A model generated the notes under the pieces. The model was not told where the DNA came from, searched no databases, and saw only the letters and a program-made list of their open reading frames with translations. A stretch of DNA of 64,000 bases from assembly GCA_026119935.1 (NCBI GenBank), contig JALRMH010000010.1:496001-560000 (forward strand), given 5' to 3'. The position numbers and the translations under genes are program-made. How positions within the stretch are numbered: the stretch's first letter is position 1; the number at the start of each line of letters is the position of its first letter. Origin of the DNA: Endothia cerciana. Taxonomy: Eukaryota; Ascomycota; Sordariomycetes; Diaporthales; Cryphonectriaceae. Positions 11,716 to 21,708 of the stretch are shown here, one piece after another.

Positions 11716-12930
11716 ATGGCATCCTCTTCGAATGCGCCGAGCACAGAACAGCCAGCCAAGGGATCGGGCTCTGGCTCAGGCCAACAGCCCGTCGCGGTCG
11801 TCTGCGTGGGCATGGCAGGCTCTGGCAAGACGACCTTCATGCAGCGGATCAACGCCCACCTGCACGCGCGGAAAGACCCTCCCTACGTGATCAACCTCGA
11901 CCCGGCCGTCCTGAACGTGCCCTTCGACAGCAACATCGACATCCGCGACTCCGTCAACTACAAGGAGGTCATGAAGCAGTACAACCTCGGGCCGAACGGC
12001 GGCATCCTGACGTCGCTCAACCTCTTCGCGACCAAGGTCGACCAGATCCTGGGCCTGCTGGAGAAGCGCACCCAGCCCGACGCTGAGAACCCGACCCGCA
12101 GGCCCATCAACAACATCCTGGTCGACACGCCGGGCCAGATCGAGGTCTTTGTGTGGTCCGCCTCGGGCACCATCCTCCTCGAGTCCCTCGCCTCGTCGTT
12201 TCCTACCGTCATCGCCTACATCATCGACACGCCGCGCACGAGCTCGACGTCCACGTTCATGAGCAACATGCTGTACGCGTGCAGCATCCTGTACAAGACG
12301 AAGCTGCCTATGATACTGGTGTTCAACAAGACGGATGTCAAGGACGCAAGCTTCGCCAAGGAGTGGATGACGGACTTCGAGGCGTTTCAGGCCGCGCTGC
12401 AGGAAGACGAGAAACGGAACGCGTTTGGCGGCGTCGAGGGCGAGGGGAGTGGGAGCGGGTACATAGGCAGCCTGCTGAACAGCATGAGCCTGATGTTGGA
12501 GGAGTTCTATGCACACCTGAGTGTGGTGGGCGTGAGCAGCATGACAGGCCAAGGTGTCGATGAGTTCTTCGAGGCCGTCGCGGAGAAGGCTGAGGAGTTT
12601 AAGAAAGACTACCAGCCGGAGCTAGACAGAAAGCGCAAGGAGAGGGACGACGCCAAGAGGGCTGCACGGGAGAAGGAGCTCGACAAGATGATGAAGGGAA
12701 TGTCTGTGAGCGGCCTTGCTGCCCAAGGCCAACCATCAGGACACAACAAGGATGCAGACGGCGACATTGACATTATCAGCGATCAGGATTCTGATGAGTT
12801 CGATGACGATGAGACGGACCGTGATGGCCTGCAGGCAAGATACGAAGCCGCAATGCATGAGGGGGAGGACACCCTACCCGAGGAGGCCAGCTTTGCGAAA
12901 TATCTGCGCACACAGCAGAGGCAGGGCTAA
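11716..12930 (+). CDS. NPA3: GPN-loop GTPase 1 (RNA polymerase assembly/import factor)
   Basis: An intronless frame of 404 residues. The G1 loop GMAGSGKTT lies at 32-40, the diagnostic GPN triplet at 92-94 (YNLGPNGG), the G3 motif DTPGQ at 137-141 and the G4 motif NKTD at 204-207. A charged coiled-coil-like segment (about 290-330) and an acidic tail follow. GPN1 (Npa3 in yeast, XAB1 in humans) binds and hydrolyses GTP and is needed for assembly and nuclear import of RNA polymerase II. The start at 11716 (MASSSNAP) is preferred over an in-frame ATG 49 codons upstream because the extension is basic and unlike the family. Confidence 0.93.
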   Translation: MASSSNAPSTEQPAKGSGSGSGQQPVAVVCVGMAGSGKTTFMQRINAHLHARKDPPYVINLDPAVLNVPFDSNIDIRDSVNYKEVMKQYNLGPNGGILTSLNLFATKVDQILGLLEKRTQPDAENPTRRPINNILVDTPGQIEVFVWSASGTILLESLASSFPTVIAYIIDTPRTSSTSTFMSNMLYACSILYKTKLPMILVFNKTDVKDASFAKEWMTDFEAFQAALQEDEKRNAFGGVEGEGSGSGYIGSLLNSMSLMLEEFYAHLSVVGVSSMTGQGVDEFFEAVAEKAEEFKKDYQPELDRKRKERDDAKRAAREKELDKMMKGMSVSGLAAQGQPSGHNKDADGDIDIISDQDSDEFDDDETDRDGLQARYEAAMHEGEDTLPEEASFAKYLRTQQRQG

Positions 12931-13343
12931 CGGTCTCTCCCGCACGGAGAGCATCTCAATGCTGCTGAGAGGGGGAGAATATATCGGGCATCAAAATTGC
13001 ACACATTACAACGGTCTATCCGGCAGGGGGCAAAAAGGTCTGTATTTCATCATGAGTTCGCGGAGTTCCGGATTAGGGTCGTGATACCATCAAACAACTG
13101 TATAGAAAATTAATTCTGGAATGATATTGCTCCCTAACTCCATCCTGACAGTGATGCTCCATTCATGCTGGTATCGAACCTTCCACGGCGCCGGCTGATA
13201 ATGATCTATCTCGTTATGACTTTTGTGATCGAGGTACAGCCAATCTTCCCGCATGGCCCATCTAGCCTTAATATTGAGCAGCCTCGATATGACCCCGTCG
13301 CGTGGCGTGCTCCGTCACAGGTCATAGTTTTATCGTCGCTGAA
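12931..13343. other. convergent intergenic spacer
   Basis: A 413-bp gap between the end of GPN1 and the end of RPB12. No gene is seen; it contains the 3' regions of both. Confidence 0.55.
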
Positions 13344-13689
13344 TCACCGCGCCTCGAACTGGATCATTCTACAGGTACGCACCACCACATTAGCAACACG
13401 TTTCCCAGAACCCCTCTCCCTCCACGGGTCCTTTCATTGCTCACCTCTTGGTCCGCTCCTTGTAGAGCACACGACAGCCGCAGTCTAGGCACTGCACCGG
13501 CTGGGACTTCCTGAGCTGATTGGGAGTGCCGCAGTCACCGCACAAGTATCGGATGACGGGCTCGTTGGCGGTGGCGTTGTCGCCGGTAGCACCGCCAGCC
13601 TGGTAGCCGGATTGTCGTGGCTGGCTGTTACCGAACTCGAAGGGGCTGGCAGCGGAGCCAGTGGGGACTTGATAGCCTTCGCGAGACAT
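13344..13689 (-). CDS. RPB12: RNA polymerases I/II/III shared subunit Rpb12 (RPABC4)
   Basis: Exons (minus strand) 13689-13445 and 13368-13344 give 89 residues. The zinc ribbon is C50-x2-C53 and C67-x2-C70 within YLCGDC and CLDCGCRVLY. The 76-nt intron has a GTGAGC donor. Its removal replaces an immediate TGA with a 25-nt last exon coding the conserved C-terminus MIQFEAR. That tail fits the nearly invariant Rpb12 ending, which strongly supports the splice. The product is the smallest subunit common to the three nuclear RNA polymerases. The start MSREGYQV at 13689 matches fungal orthologues; the frame is open to 13761, so a longer form is possible. The gene is divergent from the HIT gene at 14167. 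Confidence 0.92.
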
Positions 13690-14166
13690 CTTTGCTTTGG
13701 AGATGGAGCGATGGGTGTTCCGGCTGCCAGGGATACTTGGGGTTGGCGGGGGTGAGTTCAATACGTGATCTTGAGTCGTTGGTGGTGGAAGGAAATATGG
13801 GTTATGCCGTCGCAGGTCAGAGTTCAGTCGCGGCTGCTAGCCTGGAAAAATTAGGCGGTGAGGTAAGTCGACGGCAGAACTTTTTGGTCTGGCTTGATAA
13901 GCGCGAGACAAGAGTTCAAGGTGACATTTCAGTGACGCCCTGCCCTTCTAGCCGAGGTACCTACGAAAGCCAGATCCACAATGATGTGATGATTTCGATT
14001 GTGCATTCAACACTCATACGTTGAGCTGGACTGGCCTAGGGCATTCACAAGCTGATCGCTTCGGTTCTGTAGTGTCTCACCGTGGCGCCCTTCGGAGGAT
14101 CCTAGCTCGAGACCAGCCCGATCTTAGACCCATCGCATTGGGCTTGGAGGCCCATCCGCGGATATC
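13690..14166. promoter_or_regulatory. shared divergent promoter region of RPB12 and the HIT gene
   Basis: These 477 bp lie between two head-to-head starts. No TATA box is obvious. No further gene is supported. Confidence 0.5.
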
Positions 14167-14820
14167 ATGGCGCCGCATATACCAGACAAGACCTTTGACG
14201 ATGGCCAACCCTCAAGCCCGGCGGCGTCTAGCGATGGCAGCGAGAACTGCCCCTTCTGCCGAATAGCCACTCTCTACGCACCCTACGATCCAGCCTCTCC
14301 TCCTGTCTCCTCCTCCCCGTCCCTCTCCCCAGAGCTCACCTCGCCGGGCCCGGAGACCTACGTCCTCCTCTCCACCCCGCTGGTCGTCGCCTTCCTCGAC
14401 ATCATGCCCCTCTCCCGCGGCCATCTCCTCGTCTGTCCGCGGCGGCACGCGCCCAAGCTCACCGGCACGGCCCCAGCCGAGGCCCGTGAATTGGGCTATT
14501 ACGTGCGCGTGCTATCCGCCGCCGTGGGCCGGGCCACGGGCGTGGATGATTGGAACGTCGTTCAGAACAACGGGGCCGCAGCCGCGCAGGTCATCCCACA
14601 TGTGCACTACCATATCATCCCGCGCCCGGAGATCAGAGCCCAGGGGCGATGGAGCGAGAAGTTTACCATGTTCGGCCGGGGCCAGCGGTCTGATCTGGAA
14701 CCGGAGGACGGAGAAAGGCTGGCCGAGAGGGTGAGGGAAGAGGTCGTAAGGATATTGCGGCATGATGAGCAGGGCAAGCCAGTGGCCGGCGCTGGGCGTG
14801 TCGCCAGAGGGAAGCTGTGA
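14167..14820 (+). CDS. HIT-family (histidine triad) nucleotide hydrolase/transferase
   Basis: An intronless frame of 217 residues. The histidine triad HVHYHIIP places H145, H147 and H149 in the active site, of which the middle His of the triad core is the nucleophile in HIT proteins. An N-terminal CPFC pair (C28, C31) is typical of HINT-like members that bind zinc. A Ser/Pro-rich insert (about 43-62) interrupts the N-terminal region. Strand segments such as VVAFLDIMPLSRGHLLV and the VVQNNG turn are standard. HIT proteins cleave nucleoside phosphoramidates, diadenosine polyphosphates or adenylylated intermediates; which of these applies cannot be told here. Confidence 0.88.
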   Translation: MAPHIPDKTFDDGQPSSPAASSDGSENCPFCRIATLYAPYDPASPPVSSSPSLSPELTSPGPETYVLLSTPLVVAFLDIMPLSRGHLLVCPRRHAPKLTGTAPAEARELGYYVRVLSAAVGRATGVDDWNVVQNNGAAAAQVIPHVHYHIIPRPEIRAQGRWSEKFTMFGRGQRSDLEPEDGERLAERVREEVVRILRHDEQGKPVAGAGRVARGKL

Positions 14821-15575
14821 GCGCTTCCATAGGCTGGTGGCGCACTCTGAACGCGAGAGTCTGCCGAGTCTTCTCCGTGGCCGTTCGAGGGCCGGTCCTG
14901 CAGTTCTTTTCCAGAAAGGGCAAATCCGCCACGTGAATCCTGCCGCGTTGATACGGGTTAGTTCAGTGGTCATGCAGCGGTCCATCGCTGAAGTCTCGAG
15001 ATGTCCACCATTGCAGCCGAGCTGCCGCCGCGATTTCTCATGGCCGAATATGGATCGATTCGAATACGTCACCGGCGGATCTCGCGGTCTGCAACTCAAT
15101 TCAGCATGTCAGGCTAAGCCACGAACGCCTCGGTAGAAGGATTCAAACCTGAAGGTCCTCGACGTGTTAGTGTGATCGTCCGGGGGGGCTGGTCCACTTT
15201 TCGCGACAGCCTCATTGGCACCTTGTACGAGCGTCCTCTGATCATCTTACTATGGCACTGCCTGCTCGCACGAACACCATGGCAGTGCACACCTCATGAC
15301 AGCAAAAACTACCAAGAATAGGTCTCACACCGACTCCACACGCGGCGATCCTCGAAGATGCATGTAGAAAGACCACCAGCTACGGACGAGGTCGTCTTGG
15401 CGCCACACATTGATATATCTTCGCGCCTCATATAGCACGGTGCTACTTGTGAAGAGCACGCACACAACAACATTGGTCGCCTGTCTTTCTCTTCTCCGCC
15501 GGAGCCATCATTCTGCTCCACCACTGATAAGGCTTAGAATCATCGAAGCTCGACCAGCTCTCAACGTCGCTCGCC
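14821..15575. other. intergenic region
   Basis: A 755-bp gap holding the 3' end of the HIT gene and the promoter of the GH43 gene. No gene is seen. A tRNA T-loop-like string near 15140 was examined and rejected. Confidence 0.55.
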
Positions 15576-16955
15576 ATGAGACGCCCAATCGCCGGCCTCC
15601 TCTGGGTTACGAGCGTTCTTCACCACAGTGCTCTGCATGTCCATGGGGTAACAAGTGGCTATCCGAATCCAGAGACCATCAACGGGACGATTCCACACAA
15701 TGCCAACGCCACTCTCGACCCGTCCTTGATTCGGCGCGAAAGTGATGGCAAGCTATTTCTTTACACGACCGGCCCTGGAACAGACGGCAACAACGGAGGC
15801 GCTGTATGGACCTCAGATTCGCTCTACGGCCCATGGACCAAAAGCGATCAGGCAGCAATCCAAGAGTGGTGTGGTGCCCCCAACTTGTTTGAGAAGGATG
15901 GCACCTGGTATCTATTCTACGCTCAACCTTTCGACGACTGGCCATCGCTCGGGTACACGAACCCCAATGCCTCAATCAGCTCACATAATTATGCGCTCTA
16001 TGTGCGCAACTCGACGACGCTGGAGGCCATGTCGTGGGGAGAGGAGCCGAACGGCACGCGGTTGTTGGTCGATTGGTCACAGGATTACAACCAGCTGGAT
16101 ATATCGGTCATTCTTACAGGAGCAGGAGAGCACCTCGCCTCATTTGGGTCATACCAAGCAGGCCTCTACCAGATACCGCTGGAACCCACGCTGGATGCTG
16201 TCATTAACGGATCCGGGGCAACAAATTTCAATCAAAACGGGAACAATATCAACCATCTTGCCGAGAACTTCACGTGGATTACAGATCCGGTACCCAACGT
16301 GGACCTCACCGAGGCGTCCTTCCAGTTCTACTGGGACGGCTACTACTACTTGTTCTTCTCATCGGGACATGCCCAAACACAGGTCGTCGGCTCGATACAG
16401 TTGTGGTCGCCCGCAGGAGATGTATACAAGGTGATGGTCTGCCGGTCCCAGACTGCCACGGGCCCATTCGTCGACCAGAGTGGACAGTCTTGTTTGGAGA
16501 GCGGCGGCACCGAGATCCTGGGCACGCACGATCTCATCTGGGCGCCTGGTGGCCAGGGAGTGTTGAACGATACAGAGGCCGGCGGACCGATTATATACTA
16601 CCACTACGTGCCGCGGACCACGACTGATGAACCGCCCGTCGGCGGTGGCTATTACTTCGGCTGGAATAAGCTTGACTTCTCCAGCGGTTGGCCCGTTCTG
16701 CTGGCGCCTGGCGCGGAGACAACTGTAAGCTCAACAACAACCCCAGCCTCATCATCCTCCCCAACCTCGACAGCATTGGATAACACAACATCATCAGGTA
16801 GCTCGGCGCCAGATGTGACCTCCGTGGTGCCTGCCAAGGGTGGCACTAACCGTGGAGAGAAGGAAGGCACCGCTGCGGGCGTGCATGCTCGTGTTTTTGA
16901 GCATAGCGTGGTGCACATGAAGTCGGGATATGGACAAACAAGGCGCATAAGATAG
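15576..16955 (+). CDS. glycoside hydrolase family 43 enzyme (arabinanase/xylosidase type), secreted
   Basis: An intronless frame of 459 residues with a signal peptide of about 24 residues. The GH43 five-blade propeller triad is present: the base Asp D48 in ATLDPSLIR, the pKa-modulating Asp D175 in YNQLDISV, and the acid Glu E246 in DLTEASFQFYWDGYYYLFFS. An ILGTHD segment follows. GH43 enzymes release arabinose or xylose from hemicellulose and pectin side chains. Residues about 385-425 are a Ser/Thr-rich linker ending in a basic tail that lacks a GPI signal or binding module, so the extreme C-terminus may be mis-read (an unseen intron). Several N-glycosylation sequons fit a secreted enzyme. 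The exact substrate is not decidable. Confidence 0.87.
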   Translation: MRRPIAGLLWVTSVLHHSALHVHGVTSGYPNPETINGTIPHNANATLDPSLIRRESDGKLFLYTTGPGTDGNNGGAVWTSDSLYGPWTKSDQAAIQEWCGAPNLFEKDGTWYLFYAQPFDDWPSLGYTNPNASISSHNYALYVRNSTTLEAMSWGEEPNGTRLLVDWSQDYNQLDISVILTGAGEHLASFGSYQAGLYQIPLEPTLDAVINGSGATNFNQNGNNINHLAENFTWITDPVPNVDLTEASFQFYWDGYYYLFFSSGHAQTQVVGSIQLWSPAGDVYKVMVCRSQTATGPFVDQSGQSCLESGGTEILGTHDLIWAPGGQGVLNDTEAGGPIIYYHYVPRTTTDEPPVGGGYYFGWNKLDFSSGWPVLLAPGAETTVSSTTTPASSSSPTSTALDNTTSSGSSAPDVTSVVPAKGGTNRGEKEGTAAGVHARVFEHSVVHMKSGYGQTRRIR

Positions 16956-17083
16956 AGACGCGTAGAGGCGTTACGCCAAATGATACCCTTCTTTAGTAGT
17001 TTTTTCGATGCCTGACTACCCGCGTGACGCCGTCTATATGCGACCCGCCAGTTGTATTTTGACATCTACCCGAGCCCCGCAGC

Positions 17084-18171
17084 CTACTCGTCGTCTCCAA
17101 AGAACACCTTCACGGGCAGCCAGGAGTCCCCGCACACCTTGAACCTCTCCTGGATGCCACCGAGCGCCCCCATCTCCTCGTCGGTCAGGCTCCAGCCGTC
17201 CAGCTCGAAGTTTGCCTTGATGCGCGACTCGGTCACGCTCTTGGGCAGGACGCTGTAGTCCCTCTGCAGGCCCCACATCAGCAACACCTGCTGCGGCGAC
17301 CTGCCCTTCGCCTCGGCGATGGAGAGCAGCGTCTCGTTCTTGGCCAGCGGCGAGTCGGTGGACCCCAGGGGCGAGTACGCCGACGGGTGGATGCCCTTGC
17401 TCTCGAGGTACTCGATCAGCTTGGGCGAGGGGTTGCACGGGTGCAGCTCGACCTGGTTGACCGCGGGCACGACCTGTTCCGCGCGCGCGGCCTGTCAGCA
17501 TCATGGTGATCATCGTCAACCGTCCAGACCTCTTTCCTAGAGGTCCCGCCAACGTGTCGGCGGAAGGGGGGACGGGGATGGATCTCCGGGCCCGGCCTTT
17601 GCTTACCTTGGTGCTCTCCGCGCCCAACAGCTTCTCCAAGTTCCTGATCCCGAAGTTGCTCACGCCGATCGCCCTGACCTTGCCCGTGCCGACGAGCTTC
17701 TGCAGCTCCCGCCACGTGTCGACGAAGTCCCAGTCCGGGTAGTGCTTCTTCAGGTCGTCCGGGTCGGTCGAGCTCGGCCAGTGCATGAGGTAGAGGTCGA
17801 CGTAGTCGGTCTGCAGGGCGGCCAGCGACCTCTCGATGGCCTCGGGCACGCGCTTGTGCCAGGGGTTGTCGAGCTTGGTGGTCAGGAAGATCTCGCCGCG
17901 GGGCACGCCCGACGCCCGGAGGCCGTCGCCGACCTCCCTCTCGTTGCCGTAGGCGAAGGCCGTGTCAATGTGCCGGTAGCCGTGCCGCAGCGCCGCCTCG
18001 ACGGCGTTCTTCACCTCGTTCGGCCCGGACTGCCAGGTCCCCAGGCCGACGGCGGGTATCTTGGCCCCCGTGTTGAGGGTGAAGGTCTTGCTGGGCGGCG
18101 CGTTCTGATTAGTGGGGCGGCAGATGAGGACGAGAGGGGCCAACTCACGCGGTGTTCTTGACGGCGGCCAT
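17084..18171 (-). CDS. aldo-keto reductase (NADPH-dependent, Gcy1-like)
   Basis: Exons (minus strand) 18171-18149, 18090-17607 and 17473-17084 give 298 residues. The catalytic tetrad is complete: D50 and Y55 in DTAFAYGNE, K80 in TTKLD and H111 in LMHWP. The cofactor-binding segment LPKSVTESRIKAN is present near the C-terminus. The first intron (58 nt) ends at CAG just before KTFTLNTG; the second (133 nt) has a GTAAGC donor. A different acceptor 18 nt upstream would add six residues; I prefer the one giving ESTKVVPAVNQVELHP. Members reduce aldehydes or ketones (glycerol, xylose and related substrates). It is convergent with the GH43 gene; the two stop codons are only about 130 bp apart. Confidence 0.9.
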
Positions 18172-18606
18172 GATTCTTGACATGAACTGGATCTTTTGGG
18201 GAGGCCCACTTGTCTAGGGGTCTCGTTGTATGGAACTGGAACTCAGAATGAGGGGTGAGATGGGACAGTTACGGATGGGCAAAGTATAAATATGAACGCT
18301 GCCGTCTCAAGGGAAGCCGATCTCGCCACTCAACGAGGGCCGGAAACTAATTGCGGGTCTACGAGCCGGGTAAACGTGCAAAAACAGCCTAGAAGCGGCA
18401 TTCTTTCTGCTACGTAGTAAGACAGACGTAACACCTTTTCAAATAACAATGATAAGCCCGCTTGATTAGCGACCTAGAACCTTGAGCTTTGGCGCTCCTA
18501 TCAGCATACACAGGCGTCGCGCCGCACGTGTCCAAAACCCCGCCGACGTCGTATGGAATAATATTCACTGAGGGTGGGGCATCCCAGCTTTGTAGTCTAT
18601 CTGTCT

Positions 18607-18633
18607 CCCCCCCCCCCCTTTTTTTTTTTTTTT
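18607..18633. repeat. C12 T15 homopolymer tract
   Basis: Twelve C followed directly by fifteen T. Confidence 0.9.
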
Positions 18634-19186
18634 GGTTTCCAACCGGGCAAATAAAAAGGAAGAAAAAGGAAAGAGATTACTGAACAAGAAATGAGGTCAT
18701 CTTGATGAGGCGAGTGTACAGCCAACTCGATCTTCCACAGGTGTAAAGGGACAGGTGTCCCAAGCAACCTTCAGAACACCTAGGAGAAGGACCACGACCG
18801 CAGGAATGAGGCCGAATTCGAAACGACAACATAGGAACTCTTGCGGTAAGTATCTGCTTGCCTCCCAGCCGTTGCAGCCGGCTGCCAAAGCAGGTGACGC
18901 GTGAAATCCTCATTTACGCGACGCAGATAAAGCTCCTCCATCATTGTTGGTAGGTCACAATCGTTAGAAGCAGATCTGCAGTTGGTACAGGTCGTTGATT
19001 CAGGTGGTTGTTCTTATTGAGAAGGAAGGAAGCTATCCAGACCAGCCTGCTTGGGCTAGGGCTAAGTAGGCTATGGGTTTTGCATCGGCCTGACCAGGCC
19101 GATGCCCGGGCCGATACGGCCCGCCAGCCAATTGGCAGTTCCCTTCACTTCTCACGCCTATCAATCCACAATCATATCACCAGCAA

Positions 19187-19205
19187 CCCCCCCCCTTTTT
19201 TTTTT
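19187..19205. repeat. C9 T10 homopolymer tract
   Basis: Nine C followed directly by ten T, the same C-then-T order as the tract at 18607. Confidence 0.9.
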
Positions 19206-19633
19206 CCTTTTCCCCCACGGCATGACACGATTTTGTATGGGCAGACATCAATGTCGAGTCATGGCGGGATGATTCTAAAGAGGCTCTGGTTCTGTGGCAA
19301 ATCTGCAATGCCACACTACAGAGAGTGTGACATGGCATCATTGCACTGAACTAGGTTTCCCAGCGTCGTCATAGTTCATAATGTCGTGCTATTGTGATCG
19401 AGGCTACGACGACATCACCTTTCCACTGCGCCCGTATATACCGAGCCACGTTTTCAAGAGTGGATGGGCTTAACCAACGGGAGGGACGTACTGTAAGAAC
19501 CACATGGTCTCCTGGAAGGTTCACGGGCTCTTCCACAAGTAGCTGATCACTGGGTCCAAGGGGATCCTGCTCGCAACATGGCTGACCTCGGGAAGCGCCT
19601 GCTATGTTACTATTGGGACTTCATCCCTACCCG

Positions 19634-19649
19634 CCCCCCCCCCCCCCCC
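19634..19649. repeat. C16 homopolymer
   Basis: Sixteen C in a row. Confidence 0.9.
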
Positions 19650-20465
19650 AAACGGAACTATCCATTCCCCAGCCTGATTACTACGGTGTCACTCAACTCA
19701 TCCCCGGTCTGTCCAAGCTTCCAGATGCATAATTATGAGAGCTTTATTGTCATCTCTCATTTTATTAGTATCATCCTTCCTTGGTCTATCACCGCCTCTC
19801 CTGGTAATGGTAGATCTAGCTGCCTGCCTCATTACTGTTAATACCCTGCCCTAGGATGTCACAGCATCACCTGGTCTTAGGTTCCTCAGCCGAAGGTATC
19901 ACCATTAAGACTTCTAGGCTCCTACCTAAACTTGGATCACTTTATCTCACTACATAGCCCTTCATATGATGCATCACTGTGGAGGTTTACCCAAAGCCCC
20001 GTCGGGCTTTTTTGATAGATCCTGCGCCTCATTTCAGTGCTGAACACCTCCTATCGCATCCTTGGGTGCATCACTGCTGCAACGTTTCTCACCTTCTTCT
20101 GCTTTTCGATCGCGGTCGCACACTGCACCATGGTGTGTGGCTCAGAAGAAGCCCCACCGTGTCCTGGTATTCACTGTAAATGCTTCTTCCTCCTTCTGAA
20201 CTTGTTTTGCTCAGAAGTCAATGTTCTTTGAGAGACACCGAATTTCGCGTGAAACCATACAGGTTACGCTCCCTATCACCCATATCTCTCATATAAAATA
20301 TAAACTTCGAGACTGTCCGAGGTCTACTAGTGCTAAGCAGTGCTCAATGTTTTCTCTCCCAGACAACGTTGTCATACCACTGAATAGAACGAACATACCG
20401 ATCTGCCTGCTTTCGGGTATTACAGGCCCCCCTGTCTCGAAATCTCTTTTCTCCTCTCTTCCACC

Positions 20466-21708
20466 ATGGGTCCAAACACATTTGAGTATTTCTTCTGTGA
20501 CACGGAACTCCCTGACACCTACTATTCTCAGCACCCGGGCAAGTATATCTGTCACAACGACTGGCCGGCCCTAGACCAGACTCCAACAAGGCCAGGGACT
20601 GCGGCTCACATCTCCACCAGTGCCCGAATCTATGCCGGCCATGGCCCCGCCATTGACTCCTCGGCCATGAGCTCCAATGCTGCACACCGTAGGCCGGCCT
20701 TATCCTCCGGCCATTACCTGCCTCAGGTCAAGGCCGCCATACAAGACCGGTGTCATCGAAAAAGAGTCAGATCGGAGGGCCCCTCGATGTCTGAGATAGC
20801 CCCCGGCTTGTTCTTGGGCAACGTGGATTGCGTCCGGGATGAGAAATTCCTGCGAAAGAACGGAATCACCGCGGTCGTGTCCGTCTTGCGCCGGCCGTTG
20901 GGCAACGATCCGACCCACCCTCTGGTTCGTACGATTCTCTGCGAGGATCGACTCTTCCTAGGGGCATGCGACAAGCCACAGCAAGACATCATCCAGCACT
21001 TCCCCAATTGCCTGTCGTTTCATCGAAAAGAGGCTCGTACGTTGGTCCTCCCCGGAATTTAAATGCCGCTCTGACCACCACAAGACCACTAACACCGTTT
21101 CCACAGCGCCCCTCAGCTCTACGCTGAATACGACAGCACATCGGGCGCGAGCAAGTGCTGGCAGCGGGATTCGCAGCTGACCTACAACGCCCCAAACCCC
21201 GGAGACCTTAAAGAAGCATCGTGTGCTGGTACATTGCCGTAAGGGTATTTCCCGCTCCGCCACTATCGTCGCAGCATATCTCATGTACAAGAGGGGCGCG
21301 AGCTTCGAGCAGGTGCTACCAATGATGAGGCAGAGCCGCCCTGTGGTGTGCCCCCAACCCGTCCTTCAGGCGGCAGCTGGGGCTGCGGCACGGCGCCTGC
21401 GACAGGTTTCACAGCAACTCGCCGGTCCAGGTGCCGTGCCTCGAGACCACTACGACTTTTCTGCTGCGGCTGGAGGTTGGGAGGTGTCAGGAGCCGGCGA
21501 AGAAGCTGGGGGGGGGGGGGGTTCCCAGGAGACATCAAATGGAGCCATGTGCAAGTGTTGTGGGGCGTCAAAGTCTCGGGTGGCAAAAGGTTCCGGGAAG
21601 CGCGTGAGAAAAGATCGGTGCAAGGTGCATACTCGAGATCAAAGCTTGATATCAGAGCCCAGCCATGGCTCTTCTCCGCACAAGACTCAAGGACGGACCT
21701 GGTCGTGA
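20466..21708 (+). CDS. dual-specificity protein phosphatase with an in-frame TGA
   Basis: Exon 1 is 20466-21036 and exon 2 is 21107-21708; the 70-nt intron has a GTACGT donor and a TTTCCACAG acceptor. The protein has a long unassigned N-terminus (about 110 residues), then a DSP fold beginning MSEIAPGLFLGN with ITAVVSVL. The P-loop VHCRKGISRSAT holds the catalytic Cys and Arg, followed by IVAAYLMYK. Such enzymes remove phosphate from Ser/Thr and Tyr. In the spliced frame a TGA stands at 21178-21180, in a Ser/Thr/Pro-rich linker before the P-loop; apart from it the frame is open to 21708. Without correction or readthrough the product would lack the active site. No second GT-AG intron that removes the TGA in frame could be found. 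A run of ten G near 21511-21520 also makes the C-terminal tail unreliable. Confidence 0.65.

Larger units (their letters stand above)
18172..20465. other. gene-poor intergenic region with homopolymer runs
   Basis: A 2.3 kb gap. It carries three C or C/T homopolymer tracts and no supported gene. A frame at 20037-20231 reads as a hydrophobic segment followed by several cysteines but lacks an ATG. Confidence 0.5.

Noticed and set aside
15130..15150. A tRNA B-box-like GGTTTGAATCC on the minus strand
   Set aside because: The T stem does not pair, and no D arm, anticodon arm or acceptor stem could be found at the proper distances.
15576..18171. GH43, aldo-keto reductase and neighbouring hydrolases as a catabolic gene cluster
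   Set aside because: No transporter or regulator lies with them, and the genes are separated by unrelated housekeeping genes. Chance proximity is simpler.
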